A stretch of 64,000 nucleotides of DNA from Pelagibacteraceae bacterium AG-349-E10 (GCA_003281065.1 QCDA01000001.1:62001-126000), one strand, 5' to 3'; positions 38,286-49,708 are shown, counted from the stretch's first letter. Translations and numbers: made by a program. Notes: generated by a model from the letters alone, not told the origin.

Positions 38286-39677
38286 ATGAAAAAATCAAAT
38301 TTAAAAACAAAACTTTTGGCATCAATTACTTGCCTCAGCTTTGGCTTTACAGGACTTGCCAATGCTGGAGCACATAGTGAAGATGTCTATGGTCCATTCC
38401 CTGTAACCTTAAAAGGTTATTCTGGTGATTGTACAAATACTGTTTCTTACAGTGGCCAAATTGCAAGACACGTACAGCACGATAGTCTTAAATATCTATC
38501 AACAAAAGGCGATTATGATGAGATGAACGCCTATTACAGTGGTTCAGATAAAAATAAACAAATTTGGGCACCAGCCTCTAAAGAGGGTTTTCCTATAAAA
38601 CAAATACTCTTAAATGATATTTCCTCAGGTAAAAATCTCTCTGGAAAAACCTACAAAGGAACAATTACTGCCTGGCCGAATAATATGACTGGCCCAGAGG
38701 TTATCGATTTTTGGATGAGTAAAGCTGAAAGCAATCCAAAAGATGTCTCAGTAGGGTTAAACTACCAACAGTTGATCTCAAAGTTTATTATGGGAGCTGT
38801 TTTTTACAACCAAGCTGTTGATAACTATCTCGATGAGAAAATGGAGGCAGATACTAAACCTAATGATAAACCATATAAAGATGGTGCATGTTATACTGGT
38901 AAGGAACATAGTTGGGATGAAGCATTTGGATATTGGGGTGCCGCGGCTCATTCTCTATTGTTATCAGCCGAACAAAATTACAATGTAGCTAAGAAAAAAG
39001 ATTTAGCCTCAGCAGATTTCAATAGTGATGGAGTTGTAGACCTTAAATCTGAATATGTTTTTGCACATGCTTATTATGCTTCAAGCTTTGACAAAGGTGG
39101 CAAGACATCTTATTTAGAAGACATTACAAGAGCCTTTCTAAACGGGAGAAAATTAATTACATCTGCAAATGGAGAAAAACTAACTGATGCAAAAAGATCA
39201 GAATTAATGGGATATGTCTCAATAATTTCTGATAACTGGGAAAAGGTCATTGCAGAGTCTGTATTTAAATATGCTGGATCAACTTATAAGTCACTTGTTG
39301 CTCTTGAAGATGTAACTAATGCTGATTTACCAAAAGAATTTGATAAGTATATGAAGTATTGGGGTGAATTAAAAGGTTTCTCAATGGCTCTTCAAGTTGG
39401 TAAAGACAATATTGGAGAAACAGGAACTAAACTTAACCGAATGGTTGGATTTGGACCAATGCTTTTAGATGAAACTCAAATTGTAGGCATTGATGTAAAT
39501 GGCAATTATGTAATGGATAAAATTTACTCCATGAATGACGCAAAACTTCATATGTTAAAAATACAAAAACTTATGATTGATCAATTTGGCATTGAAGCTA
39601 GAGCTAATGATATGCTCTCCGATATGGCAGATCTTGCATCTAAAATTGGCACATCTGAGTCAGCAGAAAATGACTAA
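38286..39677 (+). CDS. exported DUF4856 domain protein
   Basis: A 463-residue protein with a signal peptide (to about residue 27, LANAGA). The body matches the DUF4856 type: KEHSWDEAFGYWGAAAH, an ITRAFLNGRKLI helix, and a second half with YKSLVALE and HYWGELKGF-like features (KYWGELKGFSMALQVGK). Paired short repeats make it resemble imelysin-like all-helical iron-regulated proteins. Its place between a Fur-family regulator and an iron-binding protein suggests a role in iron uptake, but no reaction is known. Confidence 0.72.
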   Translation: MKKSNLKTKLLASITCLSFGFTGLANAGAHSEDVYGPFPVTLKGYSGDCTNTVSYSGQIARHVQHDSLKYLSTKGDYDEMNAYYSGSDKNKQIWAPASKEGFPIKQILLNDISSGKNLSGKTYKGTITAWPNNMTGPEVIDFWMSKAESNPKDVSVGLNYQQLISKFIMGAVFYNQAVDNYLDEKMEADTKPNDKPYKDGACYTGKEHSWDEAFGYWGAAAHSLLLSAEQNYNVAKKKDLASADFNSDGVVDLKSEYVFAHAYYASSFDKGGKTSYLEDITRAFLNGRKLITSANGEKLTDAKRSELMGYVSIISDNWEKVIAESVFKYAGSTYKSLVALEDVTNADLPKEFDKYMKYWGELKGFSMALQVGKDNIGETGTKLNRMVGFGPMLLDETQIVGIDVNGNYVMDKIYSMNDAKLHMLKIQKLMIDQFGIEARANDMLSDMADLASKIGTSESAEND

Positions 39678-39727
39678 TTAAAAAGTTTGTCTCTTCTCCT
39701 ACACTGACTCATATTAAGAGACGATTT

Positions 39728-39751
39728 CATGGCCTTCTTATGAGGGCCATG
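39728..39751. terminator. hairpin after the DUF4856 gene
   Basis: CATGGCCTTC pairs with GAGGGCCATG around a TTAT loop (ten pairs, one G-T wobble). The bases after it are AT-rich rather than a pure T-run. It lies 51 bases after the stop and 16 bases before the next start, so it probably ends or punctuates the transcript. Confidence 0.55.
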
Positions 39752-39766
39752 TTATAATTAAAATAC

Positions 39767-40786
39767 ATGGAAATTTTTTTTGATATTTTTCAAAACTTAG
39801 TGGATCAATTTACAAATCCAAAAAAAAGAGTTTTCATTTTATATTTATTCATCTCTATTTTAATAGCAGCAGGATGGCTCATACTTCATAAAAAAAAATC
39901 GTTAAAAGAGTCAATAAAATTTATATTTAATCCAAAAGTTTTTTTTTCAAAATCAGCAACAAGTGATTACAAAGTATTTTTTATTAATCAAGTTATAATG
40001 TTATTAATATCACCCCACCTATTAACACAAATAACAATTGCTACAGCATTATATTTTTTCTTCTTTGAAATAAGTTTTTTAGATATGGGCTTATTTGCTA
40101 CCACACCAAAATATGTAATTATAAGTTTATTTACACTTACTCACTTTATAGTAGATGACTTCTCAAAATATATAGTTCATCGTTGGATGCATAGATGGCC
40201 TTTTTTATGGGCCTTACATAAAGTCCATCATTCTGCTACAAACCTGACACCTATGACAGTCTTTAGAACCCACCCTTTAGAAGGTTTAGTATTTACTTTA
40301 AGATCTGCATTTGCACAGGGCTTAACTATTTCAACTTTTGTTTATTTTTTTGCTGGGGGGGTAGACTTATATACTGTTTTAGGTGCAAATTTATTTGTTT
40401 TCTTATTCAATGTATTTGGGTCAAATCTCAGGCATTCACACATTGGAATAAGATACTGGAGATGGTTAGAGTATATTTTAATCTCGCCAGCACAACATCA
40501 CTTACATCATTCAGTTGCAAAAGAACATTATAATAAAAATTATGGTGCAGCGTTAGCAATATGGGACTGGGTGTTTGGATCATTACATCATTCTGAAGAT
40601 ACGGAAACTCTTACATTAGGGTTGGGAACAAATGATGATCAAAAAAAACATTCTCTTAAAGAGCTTTATCTAATTCCATTTGTAGAGTCATTTAAATTTT
40701 TAAAAAGGAATTTCAAAAGTATTTTTTTATTCAAAAAAATTAAAAAAAATAAATCTGAAATATATTACGAAAAATTCCCACAATAG
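39767..40786 (+). CDS. fatty acid hydroxylase / sterol desaturase family membrane protein
   Basis: A 339-residue protein with several membrane segments and the di-iron histidine clusters of the family: HRWMHRW, HKVHHS, HLHHS and a fourth region HSHIGIR. The order and spacing match FA_hydroxylase (PF04116) proteins such as carotene hydroxylase-like or alkylglycerol monooxygenase-like enzymes. Substrate cannot be read. The C-terminus is lysine-rich. It lies between iron-related genes, and its di-iron centre may explain the grouping. Confidence 0.82.
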   Translation: MEIFFDIFQNLVDQFTNPKKRVFILYLFISILIAAGWLILHKKKSLKESIKFIFNPKVFFSKSATSDYKVFFINQVIMLLISPHLLTQITIATALYFFFFEISFLDMGLFATTPKYVIISLFTLTHFIVDDFSKYIVHRWMHRWPFLWALHKVHHSATNLTPMTVFRTHPLEGLVFTLRSAFAQGLTISTFVYFFAGGVDLYTVLGANLFVFLFNVFGSNLRHSHIGIRYWRWLEYILISPAQHHLHHSVAKEHYNKNYGAALAIWDWVFGSLHHSEDTETLTLGLGTNDDQKKHSLKELYLIPFVESFKFLKRNFKSIFLFKKIKKNKSEIYYEKFPQ

Positions 40787-40850
40787 TTGGTAACCAATTG
40801 AAAAAAAATTAGTTATGTCAAATACTTGTTTCTACTTTATAAATTTCTAT

Positions 40851-41864
40851 ATGAAAACTCAGTCTAAATTAATATTAGCAACATCAATAATAATTTCATT
40901 AGCATCAATGTATATCGCAGCTACAAAAGCCAATGCGACAGAAACTATAAAAGTTTACTCAGAAAGACAGCCTTTTTTAATTGAACCTTTAATTAAAGAG
41001 TATGAAAAAAGCACAGGCAATAAAGTAGAATGGATATTCTCAAAAAAAGGACTGGTTCAAAAAACAATCCTAGAAAAATCCAGGCCAGTAGCTGATATTT
41101 TTTTATCATCAGATATTGCAAGGTTAGTTGATATAACTGAAGCTGAAGCAAATTTTGAAATTCCTTTTCAAAAAAATGTACCCAAAAATTTACAATCAAA
41201 AAATTGGACAAGTCTAACCATGAGAGCAAGAGTAATTTATGCCCACAATGATCTTAATCTTATTGATATTTCATACGAGGACTTAATACTCCCAAAATAT
41301 AAAAACAGAGTTTGTACTAGATCAGGTTATCATCCATACAATATTTCACTTTTTTCATCTCTAGTTGCACATCATGGAGAAGAATGGTTTGAGAATTATA
41401 TTGTAAAATTAAAAGCCAATTTGGCGAGAAAACCTCAAGGAAATGATAGAGATCAAGTCAAAGCGATATATGCTGGTGTCTGTGATTTAAGTATTGGAAA
41501 TCATTATTATTATTTCAAAATGTTGGATGACCCAAACCAAATAGTATGGCTTGATAAAGTATCTCCAATCTTTCCAAATCAAGATAATTATGGGACACAC
41601 GTTAATATCTCTGGTATCGCAATTATTAATGATGAAAATTACGATGCATCAATTGATTTTTTAGACTTTTTACTTAGTGATAAGGCACAAGAAATTTATG
41701 CTAATGATAATAATGAGTTTCCTGTAAATCCAAATGTTTCTGCATCTAAGAGAGTGCAAAAATTAGCAAATAATGCAAAATTTGACTCAACGAGTTTAGA
41801 AGAGATTGCTTCAAATAGAAAAGCCGTTCTGGATATCCTAAATAAAATTAATTTTGACGGTTAA
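40851..41864 (+). CDS. periplasmic iron(III)-binding protein of an ABC transporter
   Basis: Read from ATG 40851, 337 residues. Signal peptide to about residue 29 (ATKANA). Resembles FutA/FbpA: VYSERQPFLIEPLIKEYEKS at the mature start, DIFLSSDIARLVD, the RSGYHPYNIS segment, and a tyrosine pair in NHYYYFKML that binds Fe(III) in this class. An upstream in-frame ATG (40815) would add 12 residues before the signal peptide. No permease or ATPase gene follows; the transcript ends at a good terminator. Confidence 0.87.
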   Translation: MKTQSKLILATSIIISLASMYIAATKANATETIKVYSERQPFLIEPLIKEYEKSTGNKVEWIFSKKGLVQKTILEKSRPVADIFLSSDIARLVDITEAEANFEIPFQKNVPKNLQSKNWTSLTMRARVIYAHNDLNLIDISYEDLILPKYKNRVCTRSGYHPYNISLFSSLVAHHGEEWFENYIVKLKANLARKPQGNDRDQVKAIYAGVCDLSIGNHYYYFKMLDDPNQIVWLDKVSPIFPNQDNYGTHVNISGIAIINDENYDASIDFLDFLLSDKAQEIYANDNNEFPVNPNVSASKRVQKLANNAKFDSTSLEEIASNRKAVLDILNKINFDG

Positions 41865-41892
41865 ATAGGTTGGTCGCTTTAAATAGATCCGT

Positions 41893-41919
41893 TGCACCCC
41901 AAAGGTTAGGGTGCATTTT
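41893..41919 (+). terminator. rho-independent terminator after the iron-binding protein gene
   Basis: TGCACCC/GGGTGCA stem around a nine-base loop, followed by TTTTAATTT. Located 28 bases after the stop, it ends the cluster and separates it from the folate genes. Confidence 0.8.
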
Positions 41920-41992
41920 AATTTAGTCTATAAAGTAAAATTGTAGCAATCGCATTTGTTGATTAAATAATCTATATAACTAGAATTTGCTC

Positions 41993-43198
41993 ATGAATAA
42001 TTCTGAAATACTTAATGCTTTATATGAATCTGATAAAGAATTAATAATTTATAGAAACTCAGATAAAAATAATTACGAAATTTATACAGATTTTGCTGAA
42101 AAAGTTAATTTAAATATAGGTAATTTAGATAAGTTTTTAAATAAATTAGAGCGATTTAAGTCAAATAAACCCTATGATTGTTATATTGGCTTCTTCGGTT
42201 ATGAATTACTTTGTAAGAATATTAATTTAAAAGTAAATAAAGATAATTCATCTTTTCCTGAGGGAGTTTTTTTTCGTCCACAAACTAAAATAATTTTAGA
42301 TAAAAAAGTTAAAATTATAACCAAATCTAAATCAAAATTACTAAAAGACCTTAAAGCTTTAAATAAAACTACTTCTTCAAATAGCAATAAAATATCTGTA
42401 AGTCCAAACGTCCAAGTATATGAAAAAATCTTTAATAAATTTAAAAAAAATATAAGGGCTGGTGAAACCTATCAAATTAAAATTGCTCAGAAATATTCGA
42501 ACAAAAAAGATTTAGATGTAGTGAATTTATTTTTCAATTTGATGAAGAAAAATCTTAGTCCAGAGTCTTTTTGTGTTAGAACAAATGATTTTAATATAAT
42601 CAGTTGCTCTCCTGAAAACCTTTTTAAGGTAAAAGGAAAAAAAATCATCACCTCCCCAATAGCAGGAACAGTAAGTAGAGATAAGGTAAAATCAACAAAA
42701 GAGGCTAGAAAGTTTTTTGAAAATAACCAAAAAGAAGACAAAGAACATAATATGATTGTTGACTTAGAAAGAAATGATTTAAGTCGTATAACTAAGGCAA
42801 ACACTGTGAAAATTCAAAATTTAAAATTTGTTCAAAAATACCAGTACATTTTCCACAATGTCTCTGAAATTTCAGGAACACTTCTTGATAATGTAAGGTT
42901 ATCTGCAGTGATTAAGGCGATGATGCCCGGTGGCTCAGTTATAGGTTGTCCAAAAATTAATACTTTAAAATTACTCAATAAAGAGGAGAAAGAACCAAGA
43001 AGAATTTATACTGGTTCTTTTGGTTACTATCGCTCTAAACAGGATATGAGTTTTAACATAATAATTAGATCTATTTTAAATTTTCAAAAAAATAATGAGG
43101 TATTTGCTGCTAGTGGTGTGATTTTAGATAGTACTGCAAAAAATGAATACCATGAAAATTACTTAAAAGCTAAATCCTTATTGGATTTATTAAAATGA
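41993..43198 (+). CDS. pabB: aminodeoxychorismate synthase component I
   Basis: Converts chorismate to 4-amino-4-deoxychorismate with ammonia from PabA. 401 residues from ATG 41993. The chorismate-binding domain shows GETYQIKIAQ, SPENLFKV, TSPIAGTVSR, KEDKEHNMIVDLERNDL, the PGGSVIGCPKINTLKLL block and YTGSFGYY. The N-terminal part is short compared with E. coli. Anthranilate synthase is an alternative, but the fol genes downstream favour pab. Overlaps pabA by 4 bases (ATGA). Confidence 0.87.
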   Translation: MNNSEILNALYESDKELIIYRNSDKNNYEIYTDFAEKVNLNIGNLDKFLNKLERFKSNKPYDCYIGFFGYELLCKNINLKVNKDNSSFPEGVFFRPQTKIILDKKVKIITKSKSKLLKDLKALNKTTSSNSNKISVSPNVQVYEKIFNKFKKNIRAGETYQIKIAQKYSNKKDLDVVNLFFNLMKKNLSPESFCVRTNDFNIISCSPENLFKVKGKKIITSPIAGTVSRDKVKSTKEARKFFENNQKEDKEHNMIVDLERNDLSRITKANTVKIQNLKFVQKYQYIFHNVSEISGTLLDNVRLSAVIKAMMPGGSVIGCPKINTLKLLNKEEKEPRRIYTGSFGYYRSKQDMSFNIIIRSILNFQKNNEVFAASGVILDSTAKNEYHENYLKAKSLLDLLK

Positions 43199-43761
43199 AC
43201 TTACTTTTAATTGACCATGAAGATTCCTTTACTTATAACCTTGCACATTTGTTGTCAGGATTTGGTAATTTAGAAGTAAAAAATTTTTATGACATTAAAG
43301 AAAAATCCATAAAAAAATCTGACATCATTATTTTTTCTCCAGGACCAGGGAAGCCCTCAGATTACCCAGTATCACTTGATATTTATAATAATTATAAATC
43401 AAAGAAAAAAATAATTGGTATTTGTCTTGGTTTTCAACTTATTGCTAATGGAGAAGGTGGTACTATTTCTAAGCAAGAAAAAATATTTCATGGTTATCAG
43501 ACTTATATTAGAACGAATTCAAAAAGTTTAAGATTTCCTAATAACGCTTTATATCAAGTAGGTAGATACCATTCTTTAAAATTAAAAGAGCCATTTAATT
43601 CCTCTTCAATGCATATTACAATGAGATGTGAAGAAACTAATGTTGCAATGTGTTTGGAAAGTCATAAATATGATATTTGTGGTTTACAATTTCATCCGGA
43701 CTCGTTTTTGACTCCAAATGGCAAACAATTTATTCGAAAAATCATTCAATATAAAAAATAA
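43195..43761 (+). CDS. pabA: aminodeoxychorismate synthase component II (glutamine amidotransferase)
   Basis: 188-residue GATase1 that supplies ammonia to PabB. LLLIDHEDSFTYNLAHLL opens the protein, FSPGPGKPSDY gives the oxyanion region, C77 in GICLGFQL is the nucleophile and H167 in LQFHPDSF the base. The usual FHPES glutamate is aspartate here (D169), and GHQ is GFQ, so the triad is atypical but could work. Overlaps pabB by 4 bases and pabC by 44. Confidence 0.85.
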   Translation: MNLLLIDHEDSFTYNLAHLLSGFGNLEVKNFYDIKEKSIKKSDIIIFSPGPGKPSDYPVSLDIYNNYKSKKKIIGICLGFQLIANGEGGTISKQEKIFHGYQTYIRTNSKSLRFPNNALYQVGRYHSLKLKEPFNSSSMHITMRCEETNVAMCLESHKYDICGLQFHPDSFLTPNGKQFIRKIIQYKK

Positions 43762-44497
43762 CTCATATTACTTATCACAATTTAAGCCACTGTGGGGTCA
43801 AAAAGGTGTTTTTACTTCCATACCTATTATTGGAAAAACACCTAGGTTAATAGGTTTAAATAAATATTTGAGGACTTTTAACACATCATGTCGGGATTAT
43901 AAATTTGCTACCAAAATAGATTTAAACATTATCAGAAGTTTAGTGGGAGAGGATTTAAAGAAAATCAAAAATTTCAATCACTTATTGAGAATAGCAACTA
44001 ATGGAACAACATTATCAATTTCGTTTAGAAAGAGAACAGCAACTAAAGACAGTGTTATTGGATTTATAAAAAAATACAAAAGAAGAGACTTTAAAAATAA
44101 AAACTTATTTTACAAAAAATTATTAAAATTTATGAGTGAAATAAATTACTCTGAAAATGAAATTATCTTACTAAGAGACGATGAAATTACAGAAGGAGCA
44201 GTCACAAATTTAGTTTTTGTAAAAAAAGATAAAATTTATATTCCCAAAACTGGGTATTATCATGGAAATACTTTGAAGCTTATTGAAGAAATATCAAAAT
44301 CGAAATTTATTAAAAGAAAAATTTTACTAGAGGATCTAAAAGAATACAGTGAGATATTATCGATTGGCTCTGGTAGAGGCATTACTTCAATAAAAAAAAT
44401 TCAAAGTATTTTATGGAAGAGAGCATCTACAAAATATTTTCAAAAATTAAAAAAAGATTACGAAACTATGATAAAAAGGAATTATTATGAAATTTAA
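43718..44497 (+). CDS. pabC: class IV PLP lyase/aminotransferase, probable aminodeoxychorismate lyase
   Basis: Likely releases pyruvate from 4-amino-4-deoxychorismate to give 4-aminobenzoate. 259 residues of the class IV aminotransferase fold: DDEITEGAVTNLVFVKKDKIYIP and YYHGNTLKLIEE, and SGRGITSIKKI near the C-terminus. The PLP lysine should be one of those in the NKNLFYKKLL segment. Assigned mainly from its place between pabA and folP. The start ATG lies 44 bases inside pabA and no later start is evident. Confidence 0.75.
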   Translation: MANNLFEKSFNIKNNSYYLSQFKPLWGQKGVFTSIPIIGKTPRLIGLNKYLRTFNTSCRDYKFATKIDLNIIRSLVGEDLKKIKNFNHLLRIATNGTTLSISFRKRTATKDSVIGFIKKYKRRDFKNKNLFYKKLLKFMSEINYSENEIILLRDDEITEGAVTNLVFVKKDKIYIPKTGYYHGNTLKLIEEISKSKFIKRKILLEDLKEYSEILSIGSGRGITSIKKIQSILWKRASTKYFQKLKKDYETMIKRNYYEI

Positions 44498-45302
44498 TCA
44501 ACATTCCTTTGCTTTGAAAAAGCCTTTATTAGTGGGTATATGTAATTTTACACCTGACTCATTTAGTGATGGAGGAAAAACATTTTCACGATCTACTGCA
44601 TTGAAACATATAAACGCCATGGTTAAAGATGGTGCACAAATTATTGATATTGGTGCTGAAAGCACTAGACCAAATAGTGAGCCAATTACATATATTGAAG
44701 AAATAAATCGTTTATCCAAAATCTTACCATATTTAAACTATAAGAAATATCTTGTCTCTGTAGACTCGTATAAAATTGAGTCACAAGAGTATGCACTGAA
44801 AAAAGGTGCCCATATCATTAATGATATTAATGGAGGATCAGAAGAGCTATTTAAACTTATAAAGAAATATAACGCAGGACTTTTCTTAATGCACAAAAGA
44901 GGAACGCCAAAGGAAATGCAAAAAAAACTTAATTCCAGAGTAAATATGGTAAGAGAATTTGATTATTTTATTAAAAAAAGATTGAAAATACTTAATAAAA
45001 TGAAGATTAATCTCAAAAAGGTATGGTTTGATCCTGGTATAGGATTTGGCAAAACACTAAATCAAAATTTACAATTAATGAAATCTTTGAAGAAATTCAG
45101 TAGTGCAAATATTCAAGTATTATTGGGATCCTCACGGAAAAGTTGGATAAACTATATTGATCCATCAAATGCTGATGAAAGGATTGGAGGCTCTTTAGCT
45201 TCTGTAGCACATGCTCTCGAACAAAATGTTCATACATATAGAATTCATGATGTCAAAGAGACAAATCAAATGATAAAAGTTTTGAAAGCATTAAATAAAT
45301 GA
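44487..45302 (+). CDS. folP: dihydropteroate synthase
   Basis: Joins 4-aminobenzoate and the pterin pyrophosphate. 271 residues of a TIM barrel: GICNFTPDSFSDGGK, IIDIGAESTRPNSEP, SVDSYK, INDINGG, KVWFDPGIGFGKTL and LGSSRKSW, all standard. Overlaps pabC by 11 bases and folB by 4. Confidence 0.95.
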   Translation: MKFNQHSFALKKPLLVGICNFTPDSFSDGGKTFSRSTALKHINAMVKDGAQIIDIGAESTRPNSEPITYIEEINRLSKILPYLNYKKYLVSVDSYKIESQEYALKKGAHIINDINGGSEELFKLIKKYNAGLFLMHKRGTPKEMQKKLNSRVNMVREFDYFIKKRLKILNKMKINLKKVWFDPGIGFGKTLNQNLQLMKSLKKFSSANIQVLLGSSRKSWINYIDPSNADERIGGSLASVAHALEQNVHTYRIHDVKETNQMIKVLKALNK

Positions 45303-45646
45303 AATTTTTTATTGAAATAGAAGAGCTAAAAGTCGACACAATTATTGGGGTGTTCGAAGAAGAAAGGTTAAAACCCCAAACTATATTAATAAGTATAAAA
45401 TGTCAGTTAGATATTGATCATAATCAAGATCTTGACAATATTGAAAATGTTACAAGCTATTCAGATATCAAAAATGAAATAATTAAATTTGTTTCAGCCT
45501 CTCAATATAAAACATTGGAAAAATTAATTACAGATCTTAAAAAACAACTAGATGATAAGTTTCCAATTCAAATAGAAAAATTAGAAATAAATAAAATTGA
45601 GATTGCTAAAAAATATAATGCAAAAAAAGTTAGCGTATCGATATAA
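45299..45646 (+). CDS. folB: dihydroneopterin aldolase
   Basis: 115 residues. IEELKVDTIIGVFEEERLKPQT is the typical N-terminus, and SYSDIKNEIIKFVSASQYKTLEKLI covers the conserved active-site glutamate and lysine region. Cleaves dihydroneopterin to the 6-hydroxymethyl pterin used by FolK, encoded immediately after it. Overlaps folP by 4 bases and folK by 29. Confidence 0.88.
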   Translation: MKFFIEIEELKVDTIIGVFEEERLKPQTILISIKCQLDIDHNQDLDNIENVTSYSDIKNEIIKFVSASQYKTLEKLITDLKKQLDDKFPIQIEKLEINKIEIAKKYNAKKVSVSI

Positions 45647-46145
45647 ATCATATATTGCTATCGGATCAAATGTAGGCAATTGGAAAAGTAATTTTAACAA
45701 TGCATTAAATTTAATGAATAAATTTGGTCATGTTAAAAAAGTTAGTAGGGTTTATTTTACCAAGCCCTTTGGTTTAACCACCCAAAAATATTTTCATAAT
45801 GCTGCCTTTTTATTTCTTACAAATTTATTTTTTAATGAGCTATTTATAAAAATGAGCACTGTAGAAAAGCTGATTAAAAAAAATAAACTTTTAGAGAATG
45901 GGCCAAGAAGAATTGATTTAGATCTTATTCAATTCGAAAACTTGAAAGTTAAAAATCATTTAATATCAATTCCTCATCCTTCTTCACATTTAAGAGATTT
46001 TGTTATACAGCCAGTTTTAGACCTCAATCCTAATCTTATTGATTTAAAAACCCAATATACTTACAAAAGACTCATAAATAACTTAGAGGAACGATTTATT
46101 ATTAAGAAATCTCGTCAAACCCAAGATTATCAAGGATTTTTTTAA
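45618..46145 (+). CDS. folK: 2-amino-4-hydroxy-6-hydroxymethyldihydropteridine pyrophosphokinase
   Basis: 175 residues from ATG 45618. SYIAIGSNVGNW, KVSRVYFTKPFG, ENGPRRIDLDLIQF and IPHPSSHLRDFVIQPVLDL are the family signatures, with the catalytic RRIDLD aspartates present. It activates the pterin for FolP. The start lies within folB (29-base overlap) and the 3' end overlaps convergent trpF by 44 bases. Confidence 0.92.
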   Translation: MQKKLAYRYKSYIAIGSNVGNWKSNFNNALNLMNKFGHVKKVSRVYFTKPFGLTTQKYFHNAAFLFLTNLFFNELFIKMSTVEKLIKKNKLLENGPRRIDLDLIQFENLKVKNHLISIPHPSSHLRDFVIQPVLDLNPNLIDLKTQYTYKRLINNLEERFIIKKSRQTQDYQGFF

Positions 46146-46764
46146 GCTTTTCCTCATCCACACTATTAGATTGTTTTAAGCCAGTTGAAATATCAATTCC
46201 ATGAGGAGATATTGTTTTAATTGCCTCTTTTATGTTATCTATGTTTATTCCCCCACCAAGGTAGAGAGGTTTCGCAAAACTCTTTAATTGATTGATTTGT
46301 TTTTCACATTCCACAAGAGATTTTTTCTCAATAGTATCTTTTCTGTAAATATTTAAATCATAATAAAAACTACTTATATTATATAAAATCTCATCAAAGA
46401 AATTATAGTCAAAATTCTCATAATTTACCGAAATTGAAATTTTTGCATCTGTTTTATTATTCAGCAATTCAATTTCTTCATTTTTATATTGATTAGATAT
46501 ACAAACCTCTTTTATTGCTACATCATTTACAATACTAATTACTTCTTGCATCTGTATATTTCCAATCAATAAAATTGGATTTAATTTTAAATTGTAGGAT
46601 GCAATAGTCAGTTTTTGAATTTCTTTAGTACTAAGTGTATTTGGGCCATATAAGTAATCACTTACAAGGCCCACCCTACTTACAGAATACTTTTGAATTA
46701 CTTCTAAAGATTTTTGATCTGTAATACCACAAACTTTAAGTTGGATATTACCATAATTGAACAT
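46102..46764 (-). CDS. trpF: phosphoribosylanthranilate isomerase-like protein
   Basis: 220 residues of a TIM barrel. KVCGIT at the N-terminus is the classic catalytic motif and the phosphate-binding end reads LGGGINIDNIKEAI and HGIDISTGLK. The middle part is divergent and rich in Tyr/Asn/Ile. Third step of tryptophan synthesis if functional; other trp genes are not in this window. It starts 3 bases after katG on the same strand, which is an odd partner, and overlaps folK by 44 bases at its 3' end. Confidence 0.78.
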   Translation of the reverse strand: MFNYGNIQLKVCGITDQKSLEVIQKYSVSRVGLVSDYLYGPNTLSTKEIQKLTIASYNLKLNPILLIGNIQMQEVISIVNDVAIKEVCISNQYKNEEIELLNNKTDAKISISVNYENFDYNFFDEILYNISSFYYDLNIYRKDTIEKKSLVECEKQINQLKSFAKPLYLGGGINIDNIKEAIKTISPHGIDISTGLKQSNSVDEEKLKKILDNLGFDEIS

Positions 46765-46767
46765 TAA

Positions 46768-48930
<2,163 letters not shown>

Positions 48931-49024
48931 CTACTTAATTAATACTGAAATCATTAAAATTTAACCTGTAAGTAAGTCAACAATACGAATTGTCTCTGTT
49001 AATAATTTACAAAAATCCTTGAAA

Positions 49025-49669
49025 TTATTTGCTTTTAAAGAACTGTTTATACAAAATGTAGGCAGCAAACATTCCAATAACTTGACAACTAATAAAAAAT
49101 ATTACAGTGGAGGGATTAATACCCGTAAATGACTCAGTAAACATTCTAGCAATTGTTACAGCCGGATTTGCAAAACTTGTAGATGATGTAAATATAAGAG
49201 CTGCTGTAATATAAATACCAACATTAAATGAAACTACATTTTTACCATCTGCTCTCGATAAGAGTATGACCAATAATAATCCAGTTGCAGCAAAAAATTC
49301 GGAAATATATATATTTACCCCACTTCTTATATTTGAAGAAATCTCAATTACATTTAATCCAAAAATATAATTAGCAAAAAGTGTGCCTAGTACAGCTGCA
49401 ATGATTTGTATTAGTATATAAAGAAATAAATCCCTAGAACTCAATTCTTTTTGTAAGAAAAATATAATTGAAACAATAGGATTAAAATGAGCTCCAGAAA
49501 AATTTGCAAATATTCTAATTATAAAAATTAGCGTGAAACCTATTACAACAGCATGACTAAATAAAATTACCATTTGATCATTCGTATATTGCTGTCCTGC
49601 TATGCCAGATCCAACAATTGATACTAATAAAATAAATGTGCCTATAAATTCAGATATGTATTTTTGCAT
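49025..49669 (-). CDS. aquaporin/glycerol-facilitator family protein
   Basis: A 214-residue MIP channel with six membrane segments. The two pore motifs are GAHFNPIVS (N63-P64-I65) and SFANPAVTIAR (N168-P169-A170) with R175. The first is NPI instead of NPA. Variant first motifs occur in AqpS-type channels that pass metalloids. Substrate could be water, small solutes or arsenite. No ars genes are nearby. Stand-alone gene, divergent from the small membrane protein gene at 49709. Confidence 0.85.
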   Translation of the reverse strand: MQKYISEFIGTFILLVSIVGSGIAGQQYTNDQMVILFSHAVVIGFTLIFIIRIFANFSGAHFNPIVSIIFFLQKELSSRDLFLYILIQIIAAVLGTLFANYIFGLNVIEISSNIRSGVNIYISEFFAATGLLLVILLSRADGKNVVSFNVGIYITAALIFTSSTSFANPAVTIARMFTESFTGINPSTVIFFISCQVIGMFAAYILYKQFFKSK

Positions 49670-49708
49670 TTTTAAAGTCTTAATGTATCATTGCTAAGTT
49701 TTAAAGAA

